From Polyangium sp. 15x6 (lineage in GTDB: Bacteria > Myxococcota_A > Polyangia > Polyangiales > Polyangiaceae): a DNA stretch of 64,000 nt. The stretch covers positions 1 to 64,000 of the forward strand of contig NZ_JASBQE010000016.1 in the NCBI RefSeq assembly GCF_029960785.1, read 5' to 3'. The translations under genes were made by a program, and so were the position numbers. Under the pieces are notes generated by a model. It saw only the letters and a list, made by a program, of their open reading frames with translations, did no database searches and had not been told where the DNA came from. Positions within the stretch are counted from its first letter, which is position 1. Every line of letters begins with the position of its first letter. Below, piece by piece: positions 25,050 to 33,810 of this stretch.

Positions 25050-25155
25050 GCATCGACCGCACCGCGGTCGATGCACCAGCGGTCCAGGGCTTGCCCTGGT
25101 CCGGGTGCAGGGGCGGACAGCCCCTGCTCGGGTCCGGGGTGAAACCCCGGCACTA
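25050..25155. repeat. Composite hairpin element, copy D (single module)
   Basis: A one-module form between convergent stops at 25041 and 25161. Its first stem differs from the long copies: gcatcgaccgc / gcggtcgatgc (25050-25060 and 25064-25074, perfect 11 bp). The ggtccaggg, gcagggg and ccggggt/accccgg stems follow in the standard order. Confidence 0.88.
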
Positions 25156-25160
25156 ACGCT

Positions 25161-26054
25161 TCACACGAAGTGAAACCACTGCGTGGGGTTGTCCCGCAGG
25201 AACGCGCCGAGATCGTCCATCAGGCGTTGCGCCGCCTCGTCGAGGTCGCTCGCTTTCGGGCGGCGGGGGACGTGGATCGGGGGGAGGACGTGGGCTTCGT
25301 AGTGCATGAAGCCGAGCCTCCGCGTGAAGACGGGCATGATGGGCGCTCCGCTCAGCGCGGCGATCATCAGCGGGCCTTCGGGCACCTGAAAGGGCTCGCC
25401 ACAGAGTGCGACCGTGCGCGCGCGCATTCCGGGCGGCACGCGGTCGATCTGCATCGCCACGACGTCGTCTTGCTGCAGGTGCCTGAGGAGCGGCAGTGCG
25501 TCGAGCGCCGTCTCGCCGATGTGCACGACCTTGACGCCCGAGCGCTCGCGCAGCTCGTCTTGCATCGCGCGGGCTCGCTCGTCGCGCTCGCGGGCCATCA
25601 CCACGACCACGTTCTTTGCGTGCACCCGGCTCAGCATCGGGCCCGCCACTTCCCAGCCGCCGAGGTGCGCGGTGGCGATGACGATTCCCTTCCCCTCGGC
25701 GGCGCACGCCTCGTAGTTCGCGACGCCGATCGCGTTCGAGAGCAGCCCGAGCTCCCGCCCGCGCGGCGTCCCGAGCAGCATCGCTTCGGTCATGCAGCTC
25801 GCGTAGTTCGTGAAGACGGCCGCGACGTCGGCGACCTCTTCGAGCGGGGGGCGCGGGCCGAGCACGCGGCGCAGGTTCTGGCGCACGCAGGCGCGCTTTT
25901 CGTGCAGGCCTGCGGCGAAGGCGGGGCCGAAGAGCAGCGGGCCGTAGCGGAGCAGCGCTTCGGGGCCGTGCGTCACGGCCTTCACCATCAGCCGACGGAG
26001 GAACGCGGAGTCGGAGCGGAGCCCCTCCGCGATGTGCCGGATGCCGCTCTGCAT
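25161..26054 (-). CDS. LpxL/HtrB-type lipid A acyltransferase
   Basis: 297 aa, ATG start. The catalytic H-x4-E motif is present as AHLGGWE near residues 128-134; downstream VALCGEPFQVPEGPLMIAALSGAPIMPVF matches the family's second half. Acyl chains are transferred from acyl-ACP to Kdo2-lipid IVA or a related glycolipid at the inner membrane face. No classic N-terminal transmembrane helix is obvious, though residues 40-50 are hydrophobic. It is a monocistronic minus-strand gene, divergent from the response regulator at 26353. Confidence 0.88.
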   Translation of the reverse strand: MQSGIRHIAEGLRSDSAFLRRLMVKAVTHGPEALLRYGPLLFGPAFAAGLHEKRACVRQNLRRVLGPRPPLEEVADVAAVFTNYASCMTEAMLLGTPRGRELGLLSNAIGVANYEACAAEGKGIVIATAHLGGWEVAGPMLSRVHAKNVVVVMARERDERARAMQDELRERSGVKVVHIGETALDALPLLRHLQQDDVVAMQIDRVPPGMRARTVALCGEPFQVPEGPLMIAALSGAPIMPVFTRRLGFMHYEAHVLPPIHVPRRPKASDLDEAAQRLMDDLGAFLRDNPTQWFHFV

Positions 26055-26148
26055 GGGGAGCTCGCCCCCTGCATTAGCAGCTCGCCGGGAGATGTCAGGG
26101 GGAACGGAGGCAGGCGCGGCAGCCGGAGCGGAACGTCCCTCCGGAGCG

Positions 26149-26217
26149 GCGCATGTGTACAGGTGAAACCGGCGCAGGTGTGCAGGTGGAACCGGCGCAG
26201 GTGTACAGGGAAAAGGG
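26149..26217. promoter_or_regulatory. Three 23-bp direct repeats in a divergent promoter region
   Basis: Three tandem units with gcgca(t/g)gtgt(a/g)caggtg(a/g)aaccg at 26149-26171, 26172-26194 and 26195-26217. The first and third units contain GTGTAC; the second has GTGTGC. They lie between divergent starts at 26054 (acyltransferase) and 26353 (NarL-type regulator), about 136 bp upstream of the latter. Spacing near two helical turns fits an array of protein binding sites. Which regulator binds is unknown; the adjacent NarL-type protein is one candidate. Confidence 0.6.
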
Positions 26218-26352
26218 TTTGCCCGGTGGTTCGTCCGGGCGTTCCGTCACGCTCGGATGGCGTTTTTCCCTCCTGACGGGGCAAACCCGACCCTAAAAGC
26301 GGGTTCATTTCGAGGGGGATCTCACGGTAATGGTGGGGCGAGGGGGAAAACC

Positions 26353-26988
26353 ATGAAGCTCTTGCTGGTCGATGATCAGAATGTCGTACGGGAATCGCTG
26401 GCCAAGGCCCTGCGGGACGAGCCCGATGTCACGCTCGTCGTGGAGGCGGAGAGCGCGCGTGACGCGCTCTCGCAAAAGAACCGGCAGCCCTTCGACGTCG
26501 TCGTGATCGAGCTGTCGCTCGCGGACCGTTGCGGGACGGAGCTCATCCGGCAGCTCAAGTCGTTCGGCGAGACGCGCGTGCTCGTGCTCTCCACCTTCCG
26601 TGACGAGTTCCGCGTAGGCGAAGCGATGCGCGCCGGCGCCGACGGGTATCTGTCAAAGCGCTGCCGCATGAAGGAGCTCATCGACGCGATACGCACCGTG
26701 GCCAAGGGCCGCACCGCGGTCTCACCCGACGTGAGCGCAGCCATGGTGCGCGCTCTCCAGCGGCGCGACGCCGCCCGCGGAGACGTGCTCGCCTCACTCA
26801 GCGAGCGCGAACGTCAGGTGTTACGCCTGCTCGCGATGGGCAGCAGCGCGAAGGAAGTCGCCGCCCACCTCGCCATCAGCGTAAAAACAGTCGAGACGCA
26901 TCGCGCGCGCCTCTGCGCGAAGGTCGCGACCCACAGCGTCGCCGACCTGACCCGCCTCGCCGTCCGCGCCGGCCTCATCGATATTTGA
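26353..26988 (+). CDS. NarL/FixJ-type response regulator with Glu at the phosphoacceptor position
   Basis: 211 aa, ATG at 26353. Receiver 1-115: acidic pair Asp7/Asp8, beta-3 FDVVVIELSL putting Glu53 where the phosphorylatable Asp is expected (the following Pro is Ala), Ser80 and Lys102 intact. The LuxR-type helix-turn-helix is at about 148-207 (LSERERQVLRLLAMG, KEVAAHLAISVKTVETHRARLCAKV). Asp-to-Glu at this site often mimics phosphorylation, so the protein may be constitutively active. No histidine kinase is adjacent. Hairpin element copy E starts 12 bp after its stop. Confidence 0.9.
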   Translation: MKLLLVDDQNVVRESLAKALRDEPDVTLVVEAESARDALSQKNRQPFDVVVIELSLADRCGTELIRQLKSFGETRVLVLSTFRDEFRVGEAMRAGADGYLSKRCRMKELIDAIRTVAKGRTAVSPDVSAAMVRALQRRDAARGDVLASLSERERQVLRLLAMGSSAKEVAAHLAISVKTVETHRARLCAKVATHSVADLTRLAVRAGLIDI

Positions 26989-26999
26989 GAGGAGACGGA

Positions 27000-27345
27000 G
27001 CGGGGCGTTGCCCCGCACCCCAGCAGGGGGCTGTCCGCCCCCTGCACCCCGGACCAGGCACGGCCTGGACCGAAGGCCGAGAAACCGCGCGATGCGCGGT
27101 TTCTCGGACGGGCCCGTGGCAAGACCACAGACCACGTTGCCAGCCGAGACGGCAGCGCGCCCGTCATCGCGTCGACACGTTACCGCTGCGGTTTGACTGG
27201 CAAGCCCGTCGCCGGTCTTGACCTGGCCGTTCGATGAACTGCGCATCGCGCAGTTCATCGACCCCGGGTCCAGCGCTTGCGCTGGTCCGGGTCCAGGGGT
27301 GGACAACCCCTGGTGGGGCCTGGGGCAACGCCCCAGCGCAGCGGC
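27000..27345. repeat. Composite hairpin element, copy E (full)
   Basis: About 346 bp between convergent stops at 26988 and 27360. Terminal stems 27000-27016 (gcggggc, loop gtt, gccccgc) and 27320-27336 (ctggggc, loop aac, gccccag). The inner stems are the aaccgcgc/gcgcggtt type on the left and the aactgcgc/gcgcagtt type on the right. The core matches copy B over most of its length, with its own inverted ggcaagacc/ggtcttgacc ends. Confidence 0.9.
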
Positions 27346-27359
27346 GTCGACATGAGACC

Positions 27360-28535
27360 TCAGGCCTGACAGGCGCGCGCTGCCGGCGGGATCTCGTAGT
27401 CGCGGAATTCGAATGGGTCGCCGAGGCGGCCATCCATGGCGGCGCGGGCGATGTTGTACATCTCCCGCGCGGTCACGTAATGCACCCGGAAACCTTCTCG
27501 CTTTCCCAGCCAGGCCAGTGCCTCGTGAAAGCGGCGCTGTGGGGCTCCGAGTAGGCTGTCTGCTTCGCGCTCGGGCGCGCCGTGCGTCGAGAGTTTTACG
27601 AATGCCCATTCGGGCTTGCCTCGTACGGACACGCCCTGGTCGATCCAGCGCTCGAGTCGCGGCAGCGTTGCTGGATCTCGCGCCGTCAACGCGCCGGCGT
27701 CGATCCTGAGTGGCAGCCCTGGTCCTTGCCGGAGTGACAGCGCCAGCGGACCCTGCATGCAGAGCACTCGCTCCATCCGCCCGTCGCCTACGCTCGCTGG
27801 CCGCCCGCGCTCGTGCGCTTTGCGCCGCTTCACGTCGCCGGACGGATAATAGATGCTGTTCACGATCCGCGGCTGCGTCCGGTCTGGCGCCGATGGGAAC
27901 GTGAAATCGGCGTAACAGCCTAGCTCGTGCAGCAGGTCCAGCTCGTCGTCCACGCCGCAATGGGCGCCGTCGGCGCGCGAATTTGCCAGACACCAGTTTC
28001 CGTGGATGAACGCCCATCGATCCACGCCCCGCACCCGCGGCACGAGACTGTGACGACCGAGCGATGCGAGTGTCCCCTCGAATTTCTCTCGCAGCGTGCT
28101 CCGCGTGTCCTGGTCGTGGTGCAGGTGCACCTCCACCTCGCCGAGGCCCATCGCCACGAGCTCGGCGATCGGCTCGACCAGCGCCGGATCGTACTGGTCG
28201 CCCGGATAAAAAAACGTGTGCCGCGGCGGCCTGCCGTTCGAATCACGGAAGCACGCGGCGAGCGCGGGATAGCCGCGCCGCCACGTCGCCACCCGCGTGA
28301 GACCGCGCGAGAGTGGGGCTCGACCCGGGGCCTTCGCGTCGCCCGTCCAGAGCGGCTCGAAGTGATCGCAGATCGCCACGAGCACGTGCTTCGGCCGCGT
28401 CACCTCGCCGAAAACGAACCGCTCGACGCCGCGGACGAGCCGCGCCTCGGCCCAGCTCCCCATCCATGGCGCGAACTTCTCGGCCCACGGCGCGATTCGC
28501 CCCGCCACCGCTCTCTGCGCGGCCTCCACCTTCAT
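27360..28535 (-). CDS. Polysaccharide-deacetylase-like protein of the exopolysaccharide locus
   Basis: 391 aa, ATG at 28535 inside the stop codon of the upstream Wzz/BY-kinase-like gene (ATGA overlap), so translation is likely coupled. The N-terminal 40 residues are basic and amphipathic. From residue 60 a TIM-like barrel pattern holds metal-site candidates: CDHFEPLW, HTFFYPGDQY, EVHLHHDQDT with an H-x-H-H cluster, and FVKLSTHG near the C terminus. No export signal was seen. It resembles proteins annotated as putative polysaccharide deacetylase in gliding bacteria. Deacetylation of the exported glycan is plausible but not shown. Confidence 0.6.
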   Translation of the reverse strand: MKVEAAQRAVAGRIAPWAEKFAPWMGSWAEARLVRGVERFVFGEVTRPKHVLVAICDHFEPLWTGDAKAPGRAPLSRGLTRVATWRRGYPALAACFRDSNGRPPRHTFFYPGDQYDPALVEPIAELVAMGLGEVEVHLHHDQDTRSTLREKFEGTLASLGRHSLVPRVRGVDRWAFIHGNWCLANSRADGAHCGVDDELDLLHELGCYADFTFPSAPDRTQPRIVNSIYYPSGDVKRRKAHERGRPASVGDGRMERVLCMQGPLALSLRQGPGLPLRIDAGALTARDPATLPRLERWIDQGVSVRGKPEWAFVKLSTHGAPEREADSLLGAPQRRFHEALAWLGKREGFRVHYVTAREMYNIARAAMDGRLGDPFEFRDYEIPPAARACQA

Positions 28536-31264
28536 GCAATCGCCCTCCCCTTCGGCGCCCCGCCCACCACGTGCACATCGTTCAGCACGACCCCGAACAT
28601 GCGCCGGTCGCCGAGCTGCTTTGCTGCGCGCGAGAGCTCGCTGCCCTTCGTCATCCCCGCCCGCGCGAGGAGCAGGCACACGTCGCTCACGTCCTCCAGC
28701 ACGTTCGCGTCGCCCGAGCCGAGCACCGCGCAGCCGTCGATGACCACGTAATCGTAGCTCTCCTTCAGCGCCCGCACCGCGCCCTCGAACCACGTCGAAT
28801 GCAGCGCCGTCGGGAAGGCCGCCTCCGTCGCCGGCTCGGCGAGCACGTACAGCGAGGCGCCGATTCGCAGGACGCTCCACGGCTCCCAGCGGCCGCTCAT
28901 GTGCCGCCGGAGCTGCGCCGAAAAACCCATTTCCTCGGGCACGTGCAGGCCCAGCATCGAGGCGAGACGCGGCCGACCGAGGTTGCCCTCGACCAGCACG
29001 ACCCGCGCGCGCTCGGCCTCGGCCAGGGTCATTGCGAGCCGCGCCGCGACGGCGCTCTTCCCCTCACCGACCCCCGGGCTCAGCACGCTCACCACGAGCG
29101 GACCCTCGCCGCGCCTCTGCTCCAGCCTGTGCCGCAGCACGCGCAGCGCCCCGAGCACCGCGGGAGGCGCCCCGCGCACGAGCTCGAGCGCGCCCTCGTT
29201 TTCGGGGTCGAAGGGCGTCCCCACGACCTCGACCTCCGGCGCGAGCATCATCGCGCCCGCGTTTGGATCCCGCAACGAAAGCGCGGTCGGCTCCTCGTCC
29301 GCCGACGGCACGTCCGCGAAGTCGTCCGCGATGGACTCGTCCTTCGGCTCCTCGGCGGGCGGCTCCTCGATCGGCGGCGGTTCGCTCTGCGCCTTCGCCA
29401 GGTAATCCGCCAGCGTCGCGCCGTAGGGCAGCGTCTCCATGCGGATCCGCTTGGGCGGCAGAGGATCCTCCTCGACCTCCGGGGCGGACGGCGGCGCGCC
29501 GAGCGGCATCACGCAGGGTTCGTCGGAGAGCGGCGCGTCCGCCGCCTCCATTCGAACCTCAATCGATCCGCTGTCCGGCGGCCGGCTCTTTGGACCCGTG
29601 TCTTCGTGTCTTCGGGACGATGGCGGCGGCGACCCCCACGAATCCCGCGTGGTGAGCGCCGTGCTCGTCTTCGGCTCCGGGATATGCGGCACCGACACGA
29701 GCAGCGGCGGCTCGCCGAGCGCTTCGACGTCACCTTCGTCGAGAATCGTCTCGCACAAGAGCACGCGCGTGCCCGCATACCCGAGCGCGAGGAACAGCGC
29801 GACGAACGATCCCGCGAAGAACACGCGCCCGCGCCCACGATCCGGCCTCACCGGCAGATAGGCCGGATCCGCGATGACGAGCGCCGCTTCGGCCTCCTCT
29901 TCCGCGGCCGTCGCGCTCAGGCTCGCGCCGCGCTCCTTCTCCTGCACCTTGCGGAAATTCTCCCGCGCCCGCTCCAGATCGAGCCGCAGCTTGTGCCACT
30001 CGGTCTCGAGCTCCACGATTTCGGGATCGCTCGGGACCTCGGGAGCCGCCTGCGTCCCCACGCTCGTGCCCGTCGTCGTCCCGGTGTTCGGCGTCGGATT
30101 CGTGGCCGCGCCCCTCCCGCGCGACGCGCCCGTCCTGTTGCGCGCCGAGATCTGCGCGGCAATCGAGCGACGCTCCTCCTCCAGCGCCGCGCGCCGGCCC
30201 GGATCGATTCCTTCCGCGTCGACCGCCGGCGGCGGGGCCCCGCCCGTTCGCAGGAGATCGAGCGTCTTTTCCGCCGTGGCGAGCGCGGCCCTCGCCCGCG
30301 CCACCTTCGATTGCGCGGAGATCGCGTCCGGGTGCACCGGCGTGACCTTCTGCAATTTCGTGGCGAGATCCGTCTCCGCCGCGGCGAGCGCCGCTGCGGC
30401 CGCGTCCCTTTGCTTCTGCGCGTCGCTCACGTTCACCGGCAGCGGCGGCGGCGCGCCCGGCTTTCCCGGACCGGCGAGCTCGGCGTCGATCTGCGCGAGC
30501 CTCTGGAGCAGCCGCGCGAGCACGGGATCCGCGGGCGCTCGTTCCCGGCTCGCCTGGGGCGCGCGATTCGCGGGATTCGACTGCGCGAACGGGGCCGCCG
30601 CGCCCGGCTGCGGCGCCGTCGGGGCGTAAGGCGAGTCGTTGATGCCCCAGGTGAATTGCGGGTGCTTGGCGAGGAAGCGCGCGAGCGCCCGGCTCGCGTC
30701 CTCGACCGTGCGATTGGCCTCGTCGAGCTCGCGGCGCAAAACATCGTAGTTCAGCGCGGCCGTCGTGAGGTTGTCCTTGCTGTAGTCCGCGATCATCACC
30801 TCGGCGATCCGCTTCGTGACGGCTTGCGCCATGGCCGGATCGTGGTGCGAGAACGACAGGGCGAACGTGTCCTGCGTGCGCGCGCGGAAGGAGACGTTCT
30901 TCTGCATCTCCGCCACGGCCTCGAGCATCGATTTTTCCGCCAGCTCGGGATAAAGATCGAATTCCTGGATGATCGAGGAGAGCGTGCCACGCGCGAGGAC
31001 GATCTCCTTCAATCGTGGGCCGAGCCGCGCCGCGCGTTGCGCCGGGCTCTCGCCTTCCCTGCCCGCCCGGACGACCTCGCGGTACACGATCGTCGTCTCG
31101 CTCCGGTAAATGCGCTTCGTCGAGAGCGCGAGCAAGAGCGACGCGAGGACGAGCGCCGCGGCAATGGCGATCGTGCCCCGCGCATACCTGCGCGTTCGTT
31201 TCATGAGGACGACGATCCGCGCGAGTCGCTCGCGCGGTGTGCTCTCGGTGCTCAGGCGGACCAT
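28532..31264 (-). CDS. Wzz-type chain-length protein fused to BY-kinase-like ATPase
   Basis: 910 aa from the ATG before VRLSTEST. The N-terminal Wzz domain has membrane helix 1 at about 30-50, a long coiled-coil periplasmic region rich in Ala/Glu/Arg, the Pro-rich motif DPAYLPVRPDRGR and helix 2 near 500. After an acidic, Pro-rich linker the cytoplasmic ATPase begins: Walker A SPGVGEGKSAVAA, Walker B YVVIDG. Walker A-prime, normally DxD, reads VLVEGNLGRP, and the C-terminus has no Tyr cluster. This is a polysaccharide co-polymerase whose kinase function is doubtful. Downstream overlap with the deacetylase-like gene; the polymerase gene is 91 bp upstream. Confidence 0.88.
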   Translation of the reverse strand: MVRLSTESTPRERLARIVVLMKRTRRYARGTIAIAAALVLASLLLALSTKRIYRSETTIVYREVVRAGREGESPAQRAARLGPRLKEIVLARGTLSSIIQEFDLYPELAEKSMLEAVAEMQKNVSFRARTQDTFALSFSHHDPAMAQAVTKRIAEVMIADYSKDNLTTAALNYDVLRRELDEANRTVEDASRALARFLAKHPQFTWGINDSPYAPTAPQPGAAAPFAQSNPANRAPQASRERAPADPVLARLLQRLAQIDAELAGPGKPGAPPPLPVNVSDAQKQRDAAAAALAAAETDLATKLQKVTPVHPDAISAQSKVARARAALATAEKTLDLLRTGGAPPPAVDAEGIDPGRRAALEEERRSIAAQISARNRTGASRGRGAATNPTPNTGTTTGTSVGTQAAPEVPSDPEIVELETEWHKLRLDLERARENFRKVQEKERGASLSATAAEEEAEAALVIADPAYLPVRPDRGRGRVFFAGSFVALFLALGYAGTRVLLCETILDEGDVEALGEPPLLVSVPHIPEPKTSTALTTRDSWGSPPPSSRRHEDTGPKSRPPDSGSIEVRMEAADAPLSDEPCVMPLGAPPSAPEVEEDPLPPKRIRMETLPYGATLADYLAKAQSEPPPIEEPPAEEPKDESIADDFADVPSADEEPTALSLRDPNAGAMMLAPEVEVVGTPFDPENEGALELVRGAPPAVLGALRVLRHRLEQRRGEGPLVVSVLSPGVGEGKSAVAARLAMTLAEAERARVVLVEGNLGRPRLASMLGLHVPEEMGFSAQLRRHMSGRWEPWSVLRIGASLYVLAEPATEAAFPTALHSTWFEGAVRALKESYDYVVIDGCAVLGSGDANVLEDVSDVCLLLARAGMTKGSELSRAAKQLGDRRMFGVVLNDVHVVGGAPKGRAIA

Positions 31265-31355
31265 GTGCTCCCTCCGCGCTCGGGCGCGAGGAGCCTTCCG
31301 GCAATGATTATGCTCGGCGCCTCCTCGGGCCACTTGGTTGTCGAGAACATACAAT

Positions 31356-32891
31356 TCAGCCCATCACGTGCAGCACGATCCACACGATCGGGAAGAGCAA
31401 GAGACAAGCCGCGCAGACGGTCGCGGCTTCGCGCAGGTCGATGCGCACCGAGAAGCGCGGATCCTCTGCGCGCGCCGCCTGGTAGAGCGCCGCGGAGGCG
31501 CCGAGCTGCATGTAAAGAAACTCCTTGTACGACCACGACAGGAAAAAGATCCCGACGTACGCCCCGACGAGCGAGATCGCGAGCGCCGGCGCGATGCGGC
31601 GGAGCTCCGCGTCCACGTCGTACGAGCCGAACCACAATTTCACGGGCACCTTGATCGCGCCGTAGAGCAAGAGCGAAAAGAGGCAAGCCCCGATGATCCC
31701 CGTCTCCGCCGCGGCGAGCAGGTAGCTGTTGTGCGCCGTGAGCCCGCGCGTCGATTCGTCGGCGAATTGACCGACCCCGAAGCCGATCCCCTTCGATCGC
31801 CGGATCATCGTGAGCGCCTCGGCCACGAGATCGAGACGTTCGTCGGCGGACGCCTCCGCTTCCGCCCCGCTCCGACCGCCGAGCAGGAGCACGGGCGGAA
31901 ATGCGATGCACCCAATGACGACGCCGAAGATCCCCGCGCGCCGTATGAAGGCGAGGCCCATCACGACGAGGAAAACGAGCACGCCCATGCGTGACTGGGA
32001 AAAGACGATCATCACCGCGAATGCGGCCGCGACGACGAGCGCCGGGACGACGCGGAAGATCGACCCGATGCTTGCGAGAAGCCGGTCGGTGAGCAGGATC
32101 GGGAGCCTCAGCGACGCGGCGCTCGGCTTCTGGTTCGGATCCCGCGACGAACGTTTTCGTTCGGCGAACGCGAGCGCGAAGGGCAGCGCCATCACGGCGG
32201 CGAGCGAGAGCTCGTTCGGATCGGCAAGCGTGCCGCGATAACGTACGCGGCCCCCGATCGTGGCCGTGCCGAACGGCCCGACCCGCTCGCAACGGTAATT
32301 CACGTCCGGCAGCCCGTCCTTGCGGCAATCGAGCGCGGTCTCGCAGCCGCGCCCGTCGTACTGGAGCTCGCCTTTGCCCTCCCAGTCGCCCTTTTCCGCG
32401 ATCATGCAGCCATACGGGCTCTGGGACTGGACGAGCGCGACCGTCGTGGCGAAAATCATGCAAACGAGCAGCGTCCAGCAAAAGCGCCGGAGCCCCTTCG
32501 TCGTGCCCAGGCCGAGCGCGATCACGCCGAAGATGCAGAGCACGATGGCGAGATCGATTCCCTCTTTTTGCAGGACCGCGGGCCTGCGCACGAGCGTGAC
32601 GAGCGCCCCCCACAGGAAAAACGCGAGGACGAAGGGAGCGTGCGGCGGCAGATCGACCCGGGCGCGACCGCGCAAAACGTCCGCGGCGAATGCCACGGTG
32701 AAGAGCGCGAACACGATGTAGAGGAGCGGCAGCCCGGCGAGGGCCGGCACGAACTCCTGGGGCTTCAAGACGACGAGCGCGCAGAGCACGCACACGATGA
32801 TCGCGGCCATGTCCCCCGAAGGCGCGCGTTCGAGATGGCTCTCCGCGGCGCGCGTGGCCTCTTTCGTAGCAGGGGACGGCGCTCCGAGCAT
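31356..32891 (-). CDS. O-antigen polymerase/ligase-like membrane protein (Wzy_C)
   Basis: 511 aa with about 12 hydrophobic helices. The Wzy_C region shows RLDLVAEALTMIRR followed by GFGVGQFA and the conserved TAHNSYLLAAAETGIIG, where His/Asn sit in the periplasmic loop used by polymerases and WaaL ligases. A large Cys-containing loop near 150-210 is unusual (CETALDCRKD). It is likely the polymerase of this exopolysaccharide cluster, as the Wzz-like protein is encoded next and a Wza-like exporter is divergent. Start at the first ATG; an internal ATG at 32810 would remove a polar N-terminus. Confidence 0.85.
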   Translation of the reverse strand: MLGAPSPATKEATRAAESHLERAPSGDMAAIIVCVLCALVVLKPQEFVPALAGLPLLYIVFALFTVAFAADVLRGRARVDLPPHAPFVLAFFLWGALVTLVRRPAVLQKEGIDLAIVLCIFGVIALGLGTTKGLRRFCWTLLVCMIFATTVALVQSQSPYGCMIAEKGDWEGKGELQYDGRGCETALDCRKDGLPDVNYRCERVGPFGTATIGGRVRYRGTLADPNELSLAAVMALPFALAFAERKRSSRDPNQKPSAASLRLPILLTDRLLASIGSIFRVVPALVVAAAFAVMIVFSQSRMGVLVFLVVMGLAFIRRAGIFGVVIGCIAFPPVLLLGGRSGAEAEASADERLDLVAEALTMIRRSKGIGFGVGQFADESTRGLTAHNSYLLAAAETGIIGACLFSLLLYGAIKVPVKLWFGSYDVDAELRRIAPALAISLVGAYVGIFFLSWSYKEFLYMQLGASAALYQAARAEDPRFSVRIDLREAATVCAACLLLFPIVWIVLHVMG

Positions 32892-32939
32892 TCGGGATCA
32901 CCCTTTGCCATGGGTGAACCTGCTCGTCGGAGGAAAGCC

Positions 32940-33572
32940 ATGGATGTGCACCAAAAGAAGAGAATCGCCCGGGGCGTGAAAGGACGATTCGCGCGGGGAT
33001 GCCTGCTCCTTCTTGGGCTCGCGGCCTCGGCGAGCTGCGGCGGCGCGCGCCCGAATTACGATTACACGACGGAGCTGCGCGTCATGCGGACGTACACCGT
33101 CGGCGCCGGGGACGTGCTCGAGGTGCGCGTCTGGCACAACGATCAATTGAGCCGAAGGGTCACGGTGCGCCCCGACGGATTCGTGACGCTCCCGCTCGTC
33201 GGCGACATCGTCTGCGGCGGAAAGACCGTGGAGCAGATCGGCAAGGAGATCACCCAAAAGGGCCAGCAGTTCTACACGGAGCCGCTGGTCGTGTCCGTCG
33301 AGGTCGCGGAGCTCCACAGCTATCGCATTTACGTGCTGGGCGAGGTCACGCGTCCGGGCGAGTTCACGCCGACGGGACAGGTCACGGTGCTGCAGGCGAT
33401 CGCGCTCGCCGGTGGATTCACGCGTTTTGCCGCGCCGAACGAGATCGTCATCGTGCGCAAGGACGCGCATGGCGAGCGGCGGATCCCGTTCGCGTTCTCG
33501 GCCGTGGTGAAGGGCGGAGATCTACGCGAGAATTTGCCGCTCCTGACGAATGACACCGTGGTCGTTCCATAG
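32940..33572 (+). CDS. Polysaccharide export outer-membrane lipoprotein (Wza-like)
   Basis: 210 aa, ATG with ribosome site GGAGGAAAG seven bases upstream. Signal peptide ending LAASASC (lipobox Cys33). Poly_export domain about 50-130 (YTVGAGDVLEVRVWHND, VRPDGFVTLPLVGDI), then one SLBB domain from about 135 (YRIYVLGEVTRPGEFTP, VLQAIALAGGFT). It is shorter than E. coli Wza, lacking repeated SLBB domains and the C-terminal helix. It forms the outer-membrane exit of Wzx/Wzy-type exopolysaccharide. Divergent from the polymerase gene with only 48 bp between starts. Confidence 0.93.
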   Translation: MDVHQKKRIARGVKGRFARGCLLLLGLAASASCGGARPNYDYTTELRVMRTYTVGAGDVLEVRVWHNDQLSRRVTVRPDGFVTLPLVGDIVCGGKTVEQIGKEITQKGQQFYTEPLVVSVEVAELHSYRIYVLGEVTRPGEFTPTGQVTVLQAIALAGGFTRFAAPNEIVIVRKDAHGERRIPFAFSAVVKGGDLRENLPLLTNDTVVVP

Positions 33573-33645
33573 GGCACACCTGGTAACTCCAGCGTGCACC
33601 CTGGGCGTTCCAGTTGGGATGCACGATTCCCACGAAATTAGCAGA

Positions 33646-33660
33646 TGCAACGCCGTTGCA
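33646..33660. promoter_or_regulatory. Perfect palindrome upstream of the M4 protease gene
   Basis: TGCAACG-C-CGTTGCA, 15 bp, in an AT-richer stretch (33640-33745) about 150 bp upstream of the protease start. A TTGACA-like hexamer lies at 33720-33725 without a clear partner. It could be an operator or part of a terminator after the Wza-like gene; the missing T-tract favours an operator. Confidence 0.35.
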
Positions 33661-33810
33661 CTGATTCGTAGTAAAATTCACCCATTACGGATGATTTTCG
33701 GCTGCGACGCAGATCGGTATTGACATCAATCGAGAAAAAAAGGAAGGTCCGCATTCTCCGGACCACCGGATCCGTCCGCTCCCACCTTTTTCTCGTCGAG
33801 GTGTCAGCCC

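Noticed and set aside
27008-27221. Small open frames inside hairpin elements (similar ones at 4330-4660, 13307-13828, 61769-62100)
   Set aside because: The same Pro/Arg-rich peptide recurs wherever the repeat occurs, and arm pairing explains the conservation better than coding.
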